64,000 nt of DNA from Pseudomonas capsici (GCF_017165765.1 NZ_JAFGZD010000005.1:248001-312000); one strand, 5' to 3'; counted from the stretch's first letter, positions 45,617 through 56,679 are shown. Made by a program: numbers and translations. Notes: a model not told the origin generated them from the sequence alone.

Positions 45617-46042
45617 GTGTTCGTTCTGGATTCGCGCCTCAAGCAGGACACCTTGCCTATCGGCGATTTCCCGCTGTGCCGGCTGTTACTGTCCAATGAT
45701 TCCCGTTACCCATGGTTCATCCTGGTGCCGCGTTGCGCAGATGTCAGTGAGATTTTTGAGCTGGAGGCAAAGGATCAATTGCAGTTGTGGCAGGAAACCA
45801 CCGCTCTGTCTCAAATCCTGAAGGGCGTATTCGACGCTGATAAACTCAATGTCGCGGCGTTGGGTAATGTTGTCAGTCAGCTTCACATGCACGTCATCGT
45901 GCGCAAGCGTGAAGATGCTGCCTGGCCTGCGCCTGTATGGGGCAAACATCCGGCTCTTCCTTATACGGACGAGCAGTTCGCAGCCGTTCTCGAGCGCTTG
46001 AGGCCGGTGTTGACGCAGGATTTTCGATTTGAGGGTGAATGA
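45617..46042 (+). CDS. HIT-domain protein
   Basis: 141 residues from GTG 45617, preceded by CTGGGAGC. Small HIT-family (histidine triad) nucleotide-binding protein; relatives hydrolyse nucleotide phosphoramidates or dinucleoside polyphosphates. The triad reads QLHMHVI, so the first of the three histidines is Gln while the middle His, the nucleophile in Fhit, remains. [14 protein letters not shown] near the C-terminus fits the Pseudomonas type (PA0959 position). The upstream frame to 45503 has no family similarity. slyX follows after 2 bases. Confidence 0.85.
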   Translation: MFVLDSRLKQDTLPIGDFPLCRLLLSNDSRYPWFILVPRCADVSEIFELEAKDQLQLWQETTALSQILKGVFDADKLNVAALGNVVSQLHMHVIVRKREDAAWPAPVWGKHPALPYTDEQFAAVLERLRPVLTQDFRFEGE

Positions 46043-46044
46043 CC

Positions 46045-46251
46045 ATGAATCTTGAAGAGCGAGTCATGGAGCTGGAAAGCCGCCTGACCTTTCAGGAGGA
46101 TACGCTCCAGGCGTTGAATGATGTGCTGGTGGTACAGAGGCGCGAGCTGGATCGTCTGCAGTTGCAAATGACCGCAATGCTCAAGCGTCAGGAAGAAATG
46201 GGCAGTCAGTTCGATACGTTCGTCGAGGACGCTCCGCCGCCTCATTACTGA
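46045..46251 (+). CDS. slyX: SlyX family protein
   Basis: 68-residue soluble coiled-coil protein ([18 protein letters not shown]...[15 protein letters not shown]), ending in the family's PPHY. ATG 46045 has GAGGG 9 bases upstream; ATG 46039, overlapping the HIT stop, is an alternative. The function is not known. Translationally close to the HIT gene. Confidence 0.88.
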   Translation: MNLEERVMELESRLTFQEDTLQALNDVLVVQRRELDRLQLQMTAMLKRQEEMGSQFDTFVEDAPPPHY

Positions 46252-46263
46252 TGGTTATTGCAT

Positions 46264-46303
46264 AAAAAAACCGCGCTTTCCCTGAGGAGAGCGCGGTTTT
46301 TTA
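46264..46303. terminator. Bidirectional terminator between slyX and the cold-shock protein gene
   Basis: AAAACCGCGCT pairs with AGCGCGGTTTT around a 12-base loop, with A- and T-runs on both sides. Confidence 0.88.
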
Positions 46304-46316
46304 TTGGGCGGCAGAA

Positions 46317-46907
46317 TCAGCGGCGCGGCAATGCGGCGATGACGTCTTCTGCCTGCAGGCCTTTGTCGCGGTTCATTACGGAGAACTCGACGCGCTGGCC
46401 TTCGACGAGTACGCGATGGCCTTCACCGCGAATGGCGCGAAAGTGAACGAAGATATCGTCACCCGAGTCGCGGGAGATGAAACCGAAACCCTTGGAGGTG
46501 TTGAACCACTTCACGGTGCCGGTATCGCGATTGCCCAGGTCCTGATTTTGAGGTGCCGGGGAGGGAGAGGATCTGTAGAAGCTCACTCCCAGATGCAGTG
46601 CCACGGCGGCAATGGCGACAATCAGGCTGGTCATTATGGCTGGTTGACCAGCGATTTTATCGAGCGGAACGAGCAGGGTGAGGATCTGTATGATGACGGC
46701 AAGAACAAGCAATGCACTGACCAGATTCTGCAGTTTGTGACGTGGTCCCCGGTTCCAGTAGGGGATCACTGGGGCGAGTACCAGGTTGAGCAGCCCGAAG
46801 AAAGCCAGATAAAGCGCATCGGGTTGGAGCATTTCACTACGCAGGCTGGGTATCAGGGACAGCAGCAGGGCTGCTGCTCCTGTTACCAGGTGGACGATTT
46901 TCAACAT
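46317..46907 (-). CDS. Membrane protein with C-terminal cold-shock domain
   Basis: 196 residues. The first ~115 have four hydrophobic segments ([64 protein letters not shown]). A Pro/Ser/Gln linker then leads to a complete cold-shock domain: [31 protein letters not shown], holding both RNP motifs. The CSD binds single-stranded nucleic acid in relatives; here it would face the cytoplasm at the membrane. The same fusion stands at PA0961. Its role is not known. Confidence 0.88.
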   Translation of the reverse strand: MLKIVHLVTGAAALLLSLIPSLRSEMLQPDALYLAFFGLLNLVLAPVIPYWNRGPRHKLQNLVSALLVLAVIIQILTLLVPLDKIAGQPAIMTSLIVAIAAVALHLGVSFYRSSPSPAPQNQDLGNRDTGTVKWFNTSKGFGFISRDSGDDIFVHFRAIRGEGHRVLVEGQRVEFSVMNRDKGLQAEDVIAALPRR

Positions 46908-47365
46908 TTTAAAAACTCACATTAAGAAGGATCACAAGGAAATAGCTGGTAGCGCCCGGTACGCTTCTGAAAAAGTGGAGGCGTGATGCACGAGCGATGG
47001 TCCAGCCTATGCGCTACAGCCGGATGGCAGGATCGGTAGCGACACGTCGTGTATTTAACAGCAAAGCCGAACTCTACTCAAATCAAGTACCTGCGCGGCC
47101 TTGCAGGTTTTGTTGACGCCAGTAAAGCGTCTGTCTCGATGACCCCTGACAGCCTTGAGATAGAGCTTGCGAGCGGCTTCCGGCGAATTCATGGAACTCG
47201 CTTTGGCGGCGACGTGTCAGACAGGCTTGACGAATCAGGCGCTACTTTCCTGTATGGGTGTGCCTATTTGAGCGCGTGCACCAATAGAAGGCTGCGTCCG
47301 CTGGCGTCTCTTGATAAAGTAGCTCTGTTACTGCTTTCCAATCCTCATTTAAAAGGGCATGAAAC
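46908..47365. other. Promoter region between divergent cold-shock and dps genes
   Basis: 458 bases with no convincing gene; frames here lack ribosome sites. TTGATA (47310) upstream of dps is a candidate -35 element but no good -10 pairs with it. Nothing else is recognised. Confidence 0.5.
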
Positions 47366-47839
47366 ATGGCAATCGATATCGGTATCAGTGAAGAGGATCG
47401 CAAATCGATCGTGGACGGTCTTTCGCATCTGCTTGCGGATACTTATGTACTTTACCTCAAGACTCACAACTTTCACTGGAATGTCAGTGGGCCGATGTTT
47501 CGCACGCTGCACCTGATGTTTGAAGAGCAATACAACGAACTGGCTCTGGCTGTCGACTCCATCGCCGAGCGTATTCGTGCTCTGGGCTTCCCGGCGCCAG
47601 GTACGTATTCGACTTATGCTCGCCTGTCTTCGATCAAGGAAGAAGAAGGCGTACCAAGTGCTGAAGATATGATCAAAAGTCTGGTTCAGGGCCAAGAGGC
47701 TGTTGTCCGTACAGCTCGTAGTCTTTTTCCTCTGCTGGATAAAGTCAGTGATGAGCCGACTGCAGATCTGCTGACCCAGCGTATGCAGGTTCATGAGAAG
47801 ACTGCGTGGATGCTGCGCTCGATGCTCGAGACCCGCTGA
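47366..47839 (+). CDS. dps: Dps-family ferritin-like protein
   Basis: 157 residues of the Dps family: DNA-binding or iron-storing dodecamers of stress defence. The ferroxidase ligands are in [17 protein letters not shown] and [17 protein letters not shown]. It lacks a long lysine-rich N-terminal tail, so DNA binding is uncertain. Corresponds to PA0962 by position. Confidence 0.92.
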   Translation: MAIDIGISEEDRKSIVDGLSHLLADTYVLYLKTHNFHWNVSGPMFRTLHLMFEEQYNELALAVDSIAERIRALGFPAPGTYSTYARLSSIKEEEGVPSAEDMIKSLVQGQEAVVRTARSLFPLLDKVSDEPTADLLTQRMQVHEKTAWMLRSMLETR

Positions 47840-48160
47840 CAGCAGGGCTTCTGTCTTCATGATCCGGGCGCGCTGCCGTTACCTGTGGCAGCGCGCTGTC
47901 GGATATTTCATGGTGCTGCGCTTGCAGCATGTTGTGAAAACGTAAAAATATAAATATTAAACACACGCCAATATTTTCTTAAGTTATAGCGCCTTTGGTA
48001 TTTCCTTATTCTGTGTTCTTTTGTAGTCATCTCCTACAGAAAAAGGGTAAGGCTTCTACTGGATATAAGATCTTTAATCGGGCCTTATAGGAATCACATT
48101 TATTTATTTTTAAATGTTTCCTATCGGGATTCGAATTGATTTTCTAAAGGTGGAATAGCC
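47840..48160. other. AT-rich spacer with hairpin between dps and the RHH gene
   Basis: A 10-bp hairpin GCGCGCTGCC/GGCAGCGCGC (47868-47896) follows dps and may end its transcript, though it lacks a T-run. Bases 47935-48140 are far more AT-rich than the surroundings (AATATAAATATTAAA) and probably contain the promoter of the next gene. Confidence 0.6.
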
Positions 48161-48502
48161 ATGGTCAGAGGTGTTGAACGTGAGGTCAAAGATTCAAGCA
48201 GGCATTCGTCCATACGCAATGATCCTTTTGTCGAGGATTTCAATATGAATCTGGCGCAGCCGCATTCCAAGTCGGTGCGTCTTAACGGGCTGGCGACATG
48301 CCTGCGTCTGGAAAAGGTCTACTGGAATATATTGTCGGCCATTGCCCGATCCAATAACTGCTCCGTAAATGCCGTGCTTTCCTATATCGACAGGGAGGTG
48401 CACCTGCGTTACGGCGGTGTGAAGAATTTCAGCGGGCTGATCCGCGTTGTCTGTGTCGCGCACCTTTTGAAGGCCGATCGTCTTGATCAGGTTCAAGCCT
48501 GA
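48161..48502 (+). CDS. Ribbon-helix-helix domain protein
   Basis: 113 residues. The C-terminal part SKSVRLNGLATCLRLEKVYWNIL...SVNAVLSYIDREV fits the RHH_4 type of ribbon-helix-helix DNA-binding domain. The first 35 residues are charged and probably disordered. AAAGGTGG lies upstream of ATG 48161. A DNA-binding regulator is likely; its target is unknown. It precedes aspS on the same strand with a 263-base spacer. Confidence 0.8.
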   Translation: MVRGVEREVKDSSRHSSIRNDPFVEDFNMNLAQPHSKSVRLNGLATCLRLEKVYWNILSAIARSNNCSVNAVLSYIDREVHLRYGGVKNFSGLIRVVCVAHLLKADRLDQVQA

Positions 48503-48765
48503 TGTTTCTCCGGGCTCGCTTGCGGCGGGTCCTTTCGAAGGGGGGGCAGGCCTGTTGACCGGTACTTATGCGAACTTATCCAGGCCGGATGAGTTCGTTC
48601 GGCTGCACGGCCTCGATTAACTCTATATAATCCTTCGCCTTGCTGACGGGCATGGCTCCGCGTGGCAGGGACTGGCTTGAACTGGATGCCGGTGCCTTGC
48701 ACTATTGAGCGGCCAGGAGCGAAAGCCCCACCGAATTTCGAATTACGAGAAGTGAACACACCATC

Positions 48766-50541
48766 ATGATGCGCAGCCATTATTGCGGCCAACTGAACGA
48801 AAGTCTGGAAGGTCAGGAAGTTACCCTTTGCGGATGGGTCCACCGCCGTCGTGACCACGGAGGCGTGATTTTCCTCGATATCCGCGACCGTGAAGGCATG
48901 GCCCAGGTAGTGTTCGATCCCGATCGTGCGGATACCTTTGCCGCTGCCGACCGTGTGCGCAGCGAATATGTCGTCAAGGTTGTCGGCAAGGTGCGTGCCC
49001 GTCCGGCGGGTGCCGTCAATGCCAACATGGCTTCCGGTGCCATTGAAGTGCTGGGCTACGAACTGGAAGTCCTGAACGAGTCCGAGACTCCGCCGTTCCC
49101 GCTGAACGAATACTCCGATGTCGGCGAAGAAACCCGCCTGCGTTACCGCTTCATCGACCTGCGCCGTCCTGAAATGGCCGAGAAGCTGCGTCTGCGTTCG
49201 CGCATCACTACCAGCATCCGTCGCTATCTGGATGACAACGGCTTCCTGGATGTCGAGACGCCGATCCTGACTCGCGCCACGCCGGAAGGCGCTCGCGACT
49301 ATCTGGTACCAAGCCGCACACACCCCGGCAGCTTCTTTGCCTTGCCGCAATCGCCTCAGCTGTTCAAGCAACTGCTGATGGTGGCCGGCTTCGACCGCTA
49401 CTACCAGATCGCCAAATGCTTCCGTGACGAAGACCTGCGTGCCGACCGTCAGCCTGAGTTCACTCAGATCGACATCGAGACCAGCTTCCTCGGCGAAGAA
49501 GACATCATCGGTCTGACCGAGAAGATGGTTCGTCAGTTGTTCAAGGAAGTCCTGGACCTGGAATTCGGTGAATTCCCGCACATGACCTTCGAAGAAGCCA
49601 TGCGCCGCTATGGTTCCGACAAGCCAGACCTGCGCAACCCTCTGGAACTGGTCGATGTTGCCGATCAGCTCACCGGTGTCGAGTTCAAGGTGTTCAGTGG
49701 TCCGGCCAACGATCCGAAAGGCCGCGTTGCTGCCTTGCGCGTACCGGGCGCTGCCAGCATGCCGCGCAGCCAGATCGACGACTACACCAAGTTCGTCGGC
49801 ATCTACGGTGCCAAGGGCCTGGCTTACATCAAGGTCAACGAGCGTGCGAAAGGCCATGAGGGTCTGCAGTCGCCGATCGTCAAGTTCATCCCTGAAGAGA
49901 ACCTCAACGTCATCCTCGATCGCGTTGGCGCTGTCGATGGCGATATCGTGTTCTTCGGTGCCGACAAGTTCAAGGTCGTCAGCGAGGCTCTGGGCGCGCT
50001 GCGCATCAAGGTCGGTAACGACCTGAAGCTGCACACCTGCGAGTGGGCGCCAATGTGGGTTGTCGACTTCCCGATGTTCGAAGAGAACGACGACGGCAGC
50101 TTCAGCGCGTTGCACCACCCCTTCACGGCGCCAAAGTGCACCCCTGAAGAGCTGGAGGCCAACCCTGGCAAGGCGCTGTCCCGCGCCTACGACATGGTGC
50201 TCAACGGCACCGAACTGGGCGGCGGTTCGATCCGTATCCACCGCAAGGAAATGCAGCAGGCCGTATTCCGTCTGCTGGGTATCGACGAAAACGAGCAGCA
50301 GGAGAAGTTCGGCTTCCTGCTCGACGCTCTGAAATACGGCGCTCCACCTCATGGCGGCCTGGCTTTCGGTCTGGACCGTCTGGTGATGTTGATGACCGGT
50401 GCCCAGTCGATTCGTGAAGTGATTGCCTTCCCGAAAACCCAGAGTGCTGCCGATGTCATGACCCAGGCGCCTGGTGTCGTGGATGCCAAGGCTCTGCGTG
50501 AGCTGCACATTCGCCTGCGCGAGCAGCAGAAGGCCGAGTGA
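48766..50541 (+). CDS. aspS: Aspartyl-tRNA synthetase
   Basis: Class II enzyme of 591 residues. The N-terminal OB fold ([23 protein letters not shown]) binds the anticodon. Motif 2 region [20 protein letters not shown], the bacterial GAD insertion and motif 3 [13 protein letters not shown] are complete. ATG 48766 is directly followed by another ATG. Pseudomonas AspRS can be non-discriminating and also charge tRNA-Asn; I cannot decide that from sequence alone. Confidence 0.98.
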   Translation: MMRSHYCGQLNESLEGQEVTLCGWVHRRRDHGGVIFLDIRDREGMAQVVFDPDRADTFAAADRVRSEYVVKVVGKVRARPAGAVNANMASGAIEVLGYELEVLNESETPPFPLNEYSDVGEETRLRYRFIDLRRPEMAEKLRLRSRITTSIRRYLDDNGFLDVETPILTRATPEGARDYLVPSRTHPGSFFALPQSPQLFKQLLMVAGFDRYYQIAKCFRDEDLRADRQPEFTQIDIETSFLGEEDIIGLTEKMVRQLFKEVLDLEFGEFPHMTFEEAMRRYGSDKPDLRNPLELVDVADQLTGVEFKVFSGPANDPKGRVAALRVPGAASMPRSQIDDYTKFVGIYGAKGLAYIKVNERAKGHEGLQSPIVKFIPEENLNVILDRVGAVDGDIVFFGADKFKVVSEALGALRIKVGNDLKLHTCEWAPMWVVDFPMFEENDDGSFSALHHPFTAPKCTPEELEANPGKALSRAYDMVLNGTELGGGSIRIHRKEMQQAVFRLLGIDENEQQEKFGFLLDALKYGAPPHGGLAFGLDRLVMLMTGAQSIREVIAFPKTQSAADVMTQAPGVVDAKALRELHIRLREQQKAE

Positions 50542-50598
50542 TGCGGGGCAGGGCGCGTTCGTGATGCGCCCTGCATCGAGCCTGTCGAGTGAAAGCCT

Positions 50599-50620
50599 TT
50601 TGCCCGTGCAGACGGGCAAA
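50599..50620. repeat. Hairpin between aspS and yebC
   Basis: TTTGCCCGT-GCAG-ACGGGCAAA, a perfect 9-bp stem. No T-run follows, so read-through into yebC is likely; it may be a weak terminator or RNA stabiliser. Confidence 0.5.
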
Positions 50621-50656
50621 GGGTGAAGGTGTTTCAAAAAGAATCTGGAGCGAGAA

Positions 50657-51403
50657 ATGGCAGGTCATTCTAAGTGGGCGAACATCAAGCACCGCAAAGA
50701 GCGTCAGGATGCCAAGAAAGGCAAGATCTTCACCAAGTGGATTCGTGAACTGACTGTCGCTGCCCGTCAGGGTGGTGGTGATCCGGGTTCCAACCCGCGT
50801 CTGCGTCTGGCACTGGACAAGGCGCTGGGGGCCAACATGACCCGTGACACCATCGACCGTGCTGTTGCGCGTGGTGTCGGTGCGGACGATGGCAATGATG
50901 TCGAGGAGCTGGGTTACGAGGGTTACGGCCCTGGCGGCGTTGCAATCATGGTCGAGGCCATGACCGACAACCGCAACCGTACCGCCGCTGCCGTTCGTCA
51001 TGCTTTCACCAAGTGTGGCGGCAACCTGGGGACTGACGGTTCCGTAGCCTATCTGTTCGATCGCAAGGGGCAGATCTCGTTTGCTGCCGGTGTCGATGAA
51101 GACGCTCTGATCGAAGCGGCAATGGAAGCCGATGCCGACGATGTCGTGAGCAACGAAGATGGTGCCGTCGACGTGTTCACCTCGTTCGCCGGTTTCTACG
51201 CCGTGCGTAACGCGCTGGAGGCTGCGGGTTTCAAGGCTTCTGACGCAGAAATCGTCATGCTGCCGACCACCAGTGCCGTGCTTGACCTGGAAACCGCAGA
51301 AAAGGTGCTCAAGCTGATCGACATGCTTGAAGACCTGGATGACGTGCAGAACGTCTATTCCAACGCGGAAATCCCGGATGACGTTCTGGAGCAGCTTGGC
51401 TGA
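50657..51403 (+). CDS. yebC: YebC/PmpR family transcriptional regulator
   Basis: 248 residues, starting with the family signature [20 protein letters not shown]; three-domain YebC/TACO1 fold. In P. aeruginosa the orthologue PmpR (PA0964) represses pqsR and thereby quinolone signalling; other YebC proteins aid translation of proline stretches. SD TCTGGAGCGAG precedes ATG 50657. ruvC follows, as in most proteobacteria. Confidence 0.95.
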   Translation: MAGHSKWANIKHRKERQDAKKGKIFTKWIRELTVAARQGGGDPGSNPRLRLALDKALGANMTRDTIDRAVARGVGADDGNDVEELGYEGYGPGGVAIMVEAMTDNRNRTAAAVRHAFTKCGGNLGTDGSVAYLFDRKGQISFAAGVDEDALIEAAMEADADDVVSNEDGAVDVFTSFAGFYAVRNALEAAGFKASDAEIVMLPTTSAVLDLETAEKVLKLIDMLEDLDDVQNVYSNAEIPDDVLEQLG

Positions 51404-51533
51404 TTGCAGGTTGCTCGCTGTACATTGGAGGCCGGAGGCAGGAAGCGGTGAGTATCACGCCGCTATCGGCCTCCGGCTTCTGCCTTTATGCTGCATCTAT
51501 TGTTTTTGCGTTACTTCTCGAGTTGCGGGCGTT

Positions 51534-52058
51534 ATGACTCTTATTCTTGGTATCGACCCCGGTTCGCGAATCACCGGTTATGGCGTTGTACGTGATACCG
51601 GGCGTGGTTGTGTCTATGTGGCTTCGGGCTGCATTCGCACGGGAGCAGGCGAGCTGCAGGAAAGGCTGCAGATCGTGTTTCGCGGCGTGCGTGAAATCAT
51701 CAGGACACATGGTCCTGTCACCATGGGGATCGAAAAGGTCTTCATGGCGCGCAACGCCGATTCTGCACTGAAGCTGGGGCAGGCCCGCGGGGCTGCGATT
51801 GTGGCGGGTGCCGAAGAAGGGCTGGAAATTGCCGAATACACGGCCACTCAGGTCAAGCAGGCGGTTGCCGGGACCGGTAGAGCCAACAAGGAGCAGGTGA
51901 TGATGATGGTCATGCATTTGCTCAAACTGACCCAGAAACCCCAGATCGACGCCTCCGATGCACTGGCCATTGCGCTGTGTCATGCGCACACGCGTTCAAG
52001 CCTGATCCCCCATGGTCTGGGCACTGCACGCAGTCGCGGTGGCCGGTTGCGTCTCTGA
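51534..52058 (+). CDS. ruvC: Holliday-junction resolvase RuvC
   Basis: Endonuclease that cuts Holliday junctions with RuvAB. ATG 51534 gives 174 residues. The acidic active site is in [13 protein letters not shown] (Asp7), GIEKVFMA and [12 protein letters not shown]. The frame is open back to 51327 but upstream residues are not family-like. A GC-rich hairpin (about 51430-51488, GCCGGAGGC/GCCTCCGGC) lies just upstream. Confidence 0.97.
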   Translation: MTLILGIDPGSRITGYGVVRDTGRGCVYVASGCIRTGAGELQERLQIVFRGVREIIRTHGPVTMGIEKVFMARNADSALKLGQARGAAIVAGAEEGLEIAEYTATQVKQAVAGTGRANKEQVMMMVMHLLKLTQKPQIDASDALAIALCHAHTRSSLIPHGLGTARSRGGRLRL

Positions 52059-52173
52059 CTGCATCATTCGCATGCATATTTTTGCTTGCAGGTCTGGCTA
52101 CTCCTGTGATGATGGTGTTCATATTTTTTGCACTGGCGACGCCAGCGATGGGCAACACGAAAGGATCTGATAC

Positions 52174-52782
52174 GTGATTGGACGTTTACGTGGCTTTCTC
52201 GCCGAGAAACAGCCACCGCATCTGGTACTGGACGTCAATGGCGTCGGCTATGAGCTGGAAGTACCCATGACAACGCTTTATCGTTTGCCGCATGTTGGTG
52301 AGCCGGTGACCTTGCATACCCATCTGGTGGTTCGCGAAGATGCGCATCTGCTTTATGGTTTTTACGAGAAGCGCGAGCGTGAGCTGTTTCGCGAGCTGAT
52401 TCGCCTCAATGGCGTCGGCCCGAAACTGGCGCTGGCGCTGATGTCGGGCCTTGAGGTCGATGAACTGGTGCGTTGCGTCCAGGCGCAGGATACTTCGGCG
52501 CTGACCCGGATTCCCGGGGTCGGCAAGAAGACCGCCGAGCGTCTGCTGGTCGAGCTCAAGGACCGTTTCAAGGCCTGGGAGGCGTTGCCGGGCACCTTTG
52601 CCCTGGTTTCCGATGGTCCCAATCAGGCCGAGCCAGTGGCCTCGGCCGAGTCCGATGCGGTCAGTGCGCTGATTTCCCTGGGCTACAAACCTCAAGAGGC
52701 GAGCAAGGCCGTCTCCGCGATCAAGGAAAAAGGCTTGAGCAGTGCAGATCTGATCCGACGGGCTTTGAAGGGGATGGCGTAA
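52174..52782 (+). CDS. ruvA: Holliday-junction branch-migration protein RuvA
   Basis: 202 residues from GTG 52174. Domain I is [32 protein letters not shown]; two helix-hairpin-helix motifs ([31 protein letters not shown]) and the C-terminal RuvB-binding domain follow. ruvB starts directly after its stop. Confidence 0.97.
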   Translation: MIGRLRGFLAEKQPPHLVLDVNGVGYELEVPMTTLYRLPHVGEPVTLHTHLVVREDAHLLYGFYEKRERELFRELIRLNGVGPKLALALMSGLEVDELVRCVQAQDTSALTRIPGVGKKTAERLLVELKDRFKAWEALPGTFALVSDGPNQAEPVASAESDAVSALISLGYKPQEASKAVSAIKEKGLSSADLIRRALKGMA

Positions 52783-53841
52783 GTGATTGAAGCTGATCGC
52801 CTGATTACCGCCAGCAGTGGCCGTGATCGTGAGGAACAACTGGACCGTGCCATTCGTCCTCTGAGCCTGGCCGACTACATCGGCCAGCCGACCGTGCGCG
52901 AGCAGATGGAGCTGTTCATCCAGGCTGCACGCGGGCGCAACGAGTCGCTGGATCACACCCTGATCTTCGGTCCGCCGGGGCTGGGCAAGACCACGCTGGC
53001 CAATATCATTGCCCAGGAAATGTCGGTATCGATCAAGAGCACGTCCGGTCCTGTGCTGGAGCGTCCGGGAGACCTGGCGGCGATTCTGACCAACCTCGAA
53101 CCTCACGATGTGCTGTTCATCGATGAAATCCATCGTCTGTCCCCCATCGTCGAAGAAGTGCTGTACCCGGCCATGGAAGACTTCCAGCTGGACATCATGA
53201 TTGGCGAGGGCCCTGCCGCCCGTTCCATCAAGCTCGATCTGCCTCCTTTTACCCTGGTGGGTGCGACGACCCGCGCCGGCATGCTGACCAATCCTCTGCG
53301 TGACCGTTTCGGGATCGTTCAGCGTCTGGAGTTCTACAGCATCGCCGATCTGTCGACCATCGTGTCGCGCTCCGCCGGTATTCTGGGGCTGGCCATCGAG
53401 CCGGAAGGGGCTTTCGAGGTTGCCCGCCGTGCTCGCGGAACACCGCGTATCGCCAACCGCCTGTTGCGGCGCGTACGGGATTTTGCCCAGGTTCGCAGTG
53501 ATGGCCACATCACTCGGCAGACCGCCGACAAGGCCCTGAACCTGCTGGATGTCGACGAACACGGTTTCGATCATCAGGACCGGCGTCTGCTGCTGACCAT
53601 GATCGAGAAGTTCGACGGCGGTCCTGTTGGCGTAGACAGTCTGGCGGCTGCCATCAGTGAGGAGCGACACACCATTGAAGACGTGCTGGAGCCCTATTTG
53701 ATCCAGCAAGGCTATATCATGCGCACACCGCGTGGACGGGTCGTTACCCGGCACGCTTACCTGCACTTCGGGCTGAACATTCCTTCGAGAATGGGCGAGA
53801 TGCCAGCGTCGGAAGATTTTGCAGATGGCACGACCTATTAA
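52783..53841 (+). CDS. ruvB: Holliday-junction branch-migration ATPase RuvB
   Basis: 352 residues from GTG 52783. AAA+ motor with Walker [13 protein letters not shown], Walker [10 protein letters not shown], sensor GATTRAGML and the C-terminal winged helix ([13 protein letters not shown]). Co-transcribed with ruvA. Confidence 0.98.
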   Translation: MIEADRLITASSGRDREEQLDRAIRPLSLADYIGQPTVREQMELFIQAARGRNESLDHTLIFGPPGLGKTTLANIIAQEMSVSIKSTSGPVLERPGDLAAILTNLEPHDVLFIDEIHRLSPIVEEVLYPAMEDFQLDIMIGEGPAARSIKLDLPPFTLVGATTRAGMLTNPLRDRFGIVQRLEFYSIADLSTIVSRSAGILGLAIEPEGAFEVARRARGTPRIANRLLRRVRDFAQVRSDGHITRQTADKALNLLDVDEHGFDHQDRRLLLTMIEKFDGGPVGVDSLAAAISEERHTIEDVLEPYLIQQGYIMRTPRGRVVTRHAYLHFGLNIPSRMGEMPASEDFADGTTY

Positions 53842-53977
53842 TAGTGGCCACCAGCGATTTATTTGTACTTTCGGTGGTCAGATTGCCAGCGTGATGGCAG
53901 AAGCCATCAATAAGTGGCCAAACCATGAAAAACAGTTGCCTGACCCGATTGGCAACCCGAGGAGTAAGCACTAGAGT

Positions 53978-54445
53978 ATGCGCGCGCAAAACGGGGCACC
54001 GTCGTTCGCACATCGCTGTCGCGTTTATTACGAGGACACCGATGCAGGCGGCATCGTCTACTACGTCAACTATTTGAAATTCATGGAGCGGGCTCGTACC
54101 GAGCAGCTGCGAGAGTTGGGCTTTGCCCAGTCCGAGCTGGCGAAGGAGGACCTGCTGTTCGTCGTGCATTCCGCCGAGGCTCGTTACCACAAGCCTGCGC
54201 GGCTGGACGATGAGTTGCTGGTAAGCGCCGAAGTAATCGAATTGAACCGTGCCAGCCTGCGCTTCAAGCAGCAGGTCAGGCTGGCTGCGGATGCAACGCT
54301 GCTCTGTGAGGGGCAGTTTTTGGTGGCGTGTGTACGCGCCGATAGTTTGAAAACCCGGGCCATTCCCGAAGCTTTGCGAGCGGCCTTTGCCGGCCAGAGC
54401 GGCGCGGGCATACATTCAGAGCAGGAGATAAAGCGTGGAAGCTAA
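53978..54445 (+). CDS. ybgC: Tol-Pal-associated acyl-CoA thioesterase YbgC
   Basis: 155-residue hot-dog thioesterase. The catalytic Asp is in [26 protein letters not shown]. It heads the tol-pal cluster, as in other proteobacteria, and overlaps tolQ by 11 bases. Confidence 0.95.
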   Translation: MRAQNGAPSFAHRCRVYYEDTDAGGIVYYVNYLKFMERARTEQLRELGFAQSELAKEDLLFVVHSAEARYHKPARLDDELLVSAEVIELNRASLRFKQQVRLAADATLLCEGQFLVACVRADSLKTRAIPEALRAAFAGQSGAGIHSEQEIKRGS

Positions 54446-55130
54446 CGTAGTCGACCATACCTCCATGTGGAGTTTGGTCAGCAATGCCAGCATTGTTGTT
54501 CAGTTGGTAATGCTGATGCTTGTGGCTGCTTCAGTCACTTCGTGGATCGTGATTTTTCAGCGCGGCAACATGCTGCGTGCCGGTCGACGCGCCCTGGACA
54601 GCTTCGAGGAGCGTTTCTGGTCGGGTATCGATCTGTCAAAGCTGTATCGCCAGGCGGGCAGCAACCCTGACCCGGACTCCGGCGTCGAGCAGATCTTCCG
54701 TGCCGGCTTCAAGGAATTCTCCCGTCTGCGTCAGCAGGCTGGCGTCGATCCGGATGCCGTGATGGAAGGTGTGGCCCGTGCCATGCGCGTCGCAATCTCC
54801 CGTGAGGAAGAAAAACTGGAAACCGGCCTGCCATTTCTGGCGACCGTAGGTTCCACCAGCCCTTATATCGGTCTGTTCGGTACGGTCTGGGGGATCATGA
54901 ACTCTTTCCGCGGTCTGGCGACTGCGCAGCAGGCGACCCTGGCCACTGTGGCTCCCGGTATCGCCGAGGCACTGATCGCAACGGCCATCGGCCTGTTCGC
55001 GGCCATTCCGGCTGTTATCGCCTACAACCGTTTTTCCGCTCGCAGTGAAACCCTGATCGGTCGTTACTACACGTTCGCCGAAGAATTCCAGGCGATCCTG
55101 CACCGTAAAGTGCATACCAGCGAAGAGTGA
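54435..55130 (+). CDS. tolQ: Tol-Pal system inner-membrane protein TolQ
   Basis: 231 residues from GTG 54435 after AGGAGATAAAGC. Three membrane segments: [21 protein letters not shown] near the N-terminus, then two around [16 protein letters not shown] and [20 protein letters not shown]. MotA/ExbB family; with TolR it uses the proton gradient to energise TolA. Confidence 0.97.
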   Translation: MEANVVDHTSMWSLVSNASIVVQLVMLMLVAASVTSWIVIFQRGNMLRAGRRALDSFEERFWSGIDLSKLYRQAGSNPDPDSGVEQIFRAGFKEFSRLRQQAGVDPDAVMEGVARAMRVAISREEEKLETGLPFLATVGSTSPYIGLFGTVWGIMNSFRGLATAQQATLATVAPGIAEALIATAIGLFAAIPAVIAYNRFSARSETLIGRYYTFAEEFQAILHRKVHTSEE

Positions 55131-55144
55131 GCAGGTAATTCCCC

Positions 55145-55609
55145 ATGGCTTTAATCGCTCGAGATCGTCGCAGAAAACGCAAGCCGGTCGCCGAAATGAA
55201 CGTGGTGCCATACATCGACGTGATGCTGGTGCTGCTGGTCATCTTCATGGTGACCGCTCCCATGATCAACCAGGGCGTGAAAGTCGACTTGCCCAAGGTC
55301 TCCAGCGAGGCTTTGCCGCAAGACAACAACAATCAGGTCCTGACCATTTCGATCAAGGCTGACAAGACCTACTACTGGAACCTTGGCAGCGAAGTCGATA
55401 CCGACAAACAGATGGACAAGGCAATGACCCTGCCGCAACTGACCGCGGCCGTGACCAAGATAGTCGCTGCCGGCCGTGATGCCGGCAAGCAGACGCAGGT
55501 CTTCATTCGTGGCGACAAGACCGTAGACTACGGTTCTGTCATGGGCACGATGGGCGGACTGCAGAAGGCTGGGGTAGGGAATGTTGGCTTGATTACTGAG
55601 GCCCCCTGA
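55145..55609 (+). CDS. tolR: Tol-Pal system protein TolR
   Basis: 154 residues, ExbD family. One membrane segment with the proton-path Asp in VVPYIDVMLVLLVIFMV (Asp near residue 23), then a periplasmic domain. It lies 14 bases after tolQ; its stop overlaps the tolA start. Confidence 0.96.
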   Translation: MALIARDRRRKRKPVAEMNVVPYIDVMLVLLVIFMVTAPMINQGVKVDLPKVSSEALPQDNNNQVLTISIKADKTYYWNLGSEVDTDKQMDKAMTLPQLTAAVTKIVAAGRDAGKQTQVFIRGDKTVDYGSVMGTMGGLQKAGVGNVGLITEAP

Positions 55610-56679
55610 TGCAGCCGATTCGAGAGCCGTCTGCCTCGGAAAGCTACTTCTGGCCCTCTGTCTGGGCTGTGGCACTGCATATCCTGATTTTTGGCATGCT
55701 TTTCGTGAGCTTTGCCATGACTCCCGAGTTGCCTGAAGCAAAGCCGATCGTTCAGGCTACGCTTTACCAACTCAAGTCCAAGAGCCAGGCGACAACCCAG
55801 ACCAACCAGAAGATTGCCGGCGAGGCAAAGAAAGCCGCTGCACGACAGACTGAAGTCGAGCAGCTGGAGCAGAAGAAGATCGAGCAGCAGAAACAGGAAG
55901 CTGTAAAGGCTGCGGAACAAAAGAAAGAAGAGGCTGCTCAAAAAGCCGAAGAACAGAAGGCCCAGGAACAGAAGGCTGCTGACGAGGCGAAGAAGGCCGA
56001 GCAGAAAGCCGAGGAAGCCAAAAAGGCCGATGAGGCCAAGAAAGCTGCCGATGCGAAAAAGGCCGAAGAGAAACAACTGGCTGATATAGCCAAGAAGAAA
56101 GCCGAAGAAGAGGCGAAGAAAAAAGCCGAGGAAGACGCAAAGAAAGCCGCCGCCGAGGAAGCCAAGAAACAGGCTGCCGATGAAGCGAAGAAAAAAGCGG
56201 CTGAGGACGCGAAGAAAAAGGCTGCCGAAGACGCCAAGAAGAAAGCTGCTGCAGATGCCGCGGCCAAGAAAGCTCAGGAAGCTGCTCGCAAGGCTGCAGA
56301 GGACAAGAAGGCCCAGGCTCTGGCCGACCTGCTTTCCGACAAGCCGCAGCGGCAACAGGCTCTGGCCGATGAAGTGGGCGATGAGGTAGCGGGTAATTTC
56401 GACGACCTGATTCGCGTACGTGCATCCGAGGGCTGGGCTCGCCCACCTTCTGCTCGCAAGGGCATGGCAGTGGTACTGCAGATCGGCATGTTGCCGGACG
56501 GCACAGTGACTTCGGTGACTATTGCCAAGTCCAGTGGTGACGGTCCGTTCGACAGTTCGGCAGTGGCAGCGGTCAAGAATATTGGTCGTTTGACAGAAAT
56601 GCAGGGTTTGAAGCCAGCGGACTTCGCTCCCTATCGTTCATTCAAGATGACATTCACACCTGAGGATCTAGCCTTGTGA
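55609..56679 (+). CDS. tolA: Tol-Pal system protein TolA
   Basis: 356 residues. One N-terminal membrane segment ([18 protein letters not shown]). The long periplasmic helical domain (about residues 75-245) is almost only Ala, Lys and Glu in AEEAKKKA-type repeats. The C-terminal TonB-like domain ([20 protein letters not shown] to the end) contacts Pal and TolB. It overlaps tolR by 1 base and tolB by 4. Confidence 0.96.
   Translation: MQPIREPSASESYFWPSVWAVALHILIFGMLFVSFAMTPELPEAKPIVQATLYQLKSKSQATTQTNQKIAGEAKKAAARQTEVEQLEQKKIEQQKQEAVKAAEQKKEEAAQKAEEQKAQEQKAADEAKKAEQKAEEAKKADEAKKAADAKKAEEKQLADIAKKKAEEEAKKKAEEDAKKAAAEEAKKQAADEAKKKAAEDAKKKAAEDAKKKAAADAAAKKAQEAARKAAEDKKAQALADLLSDKPQRQQALADEVGDEVAGNFDDLIRVRASEGWARPPSARKGMAVVLQIGMLPDGTVTSVTIAKSSGDGPFDSSAVAAVKNIGRLTEMQGLKPADFAPYRSFKMTFTPEDLAL

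Noticed and set aside
47049..47516. Plus-strand frame overlapping the dps start
   Set aside because: It runs into dps in another frame and lacks a ribosome site; the dps product is clear.
48493..50637. 714-codon open frame on the minus strand
   Set aside because: Exact antisense shadow of aspS; the sense frame is a complete synthetase.
55840..56330. Ala/Lys/Glu repeats in tolA as a tandem DNA repeat
   Set aside because: The repetition is the normal helical domain of TolA, not a separate DNA element.
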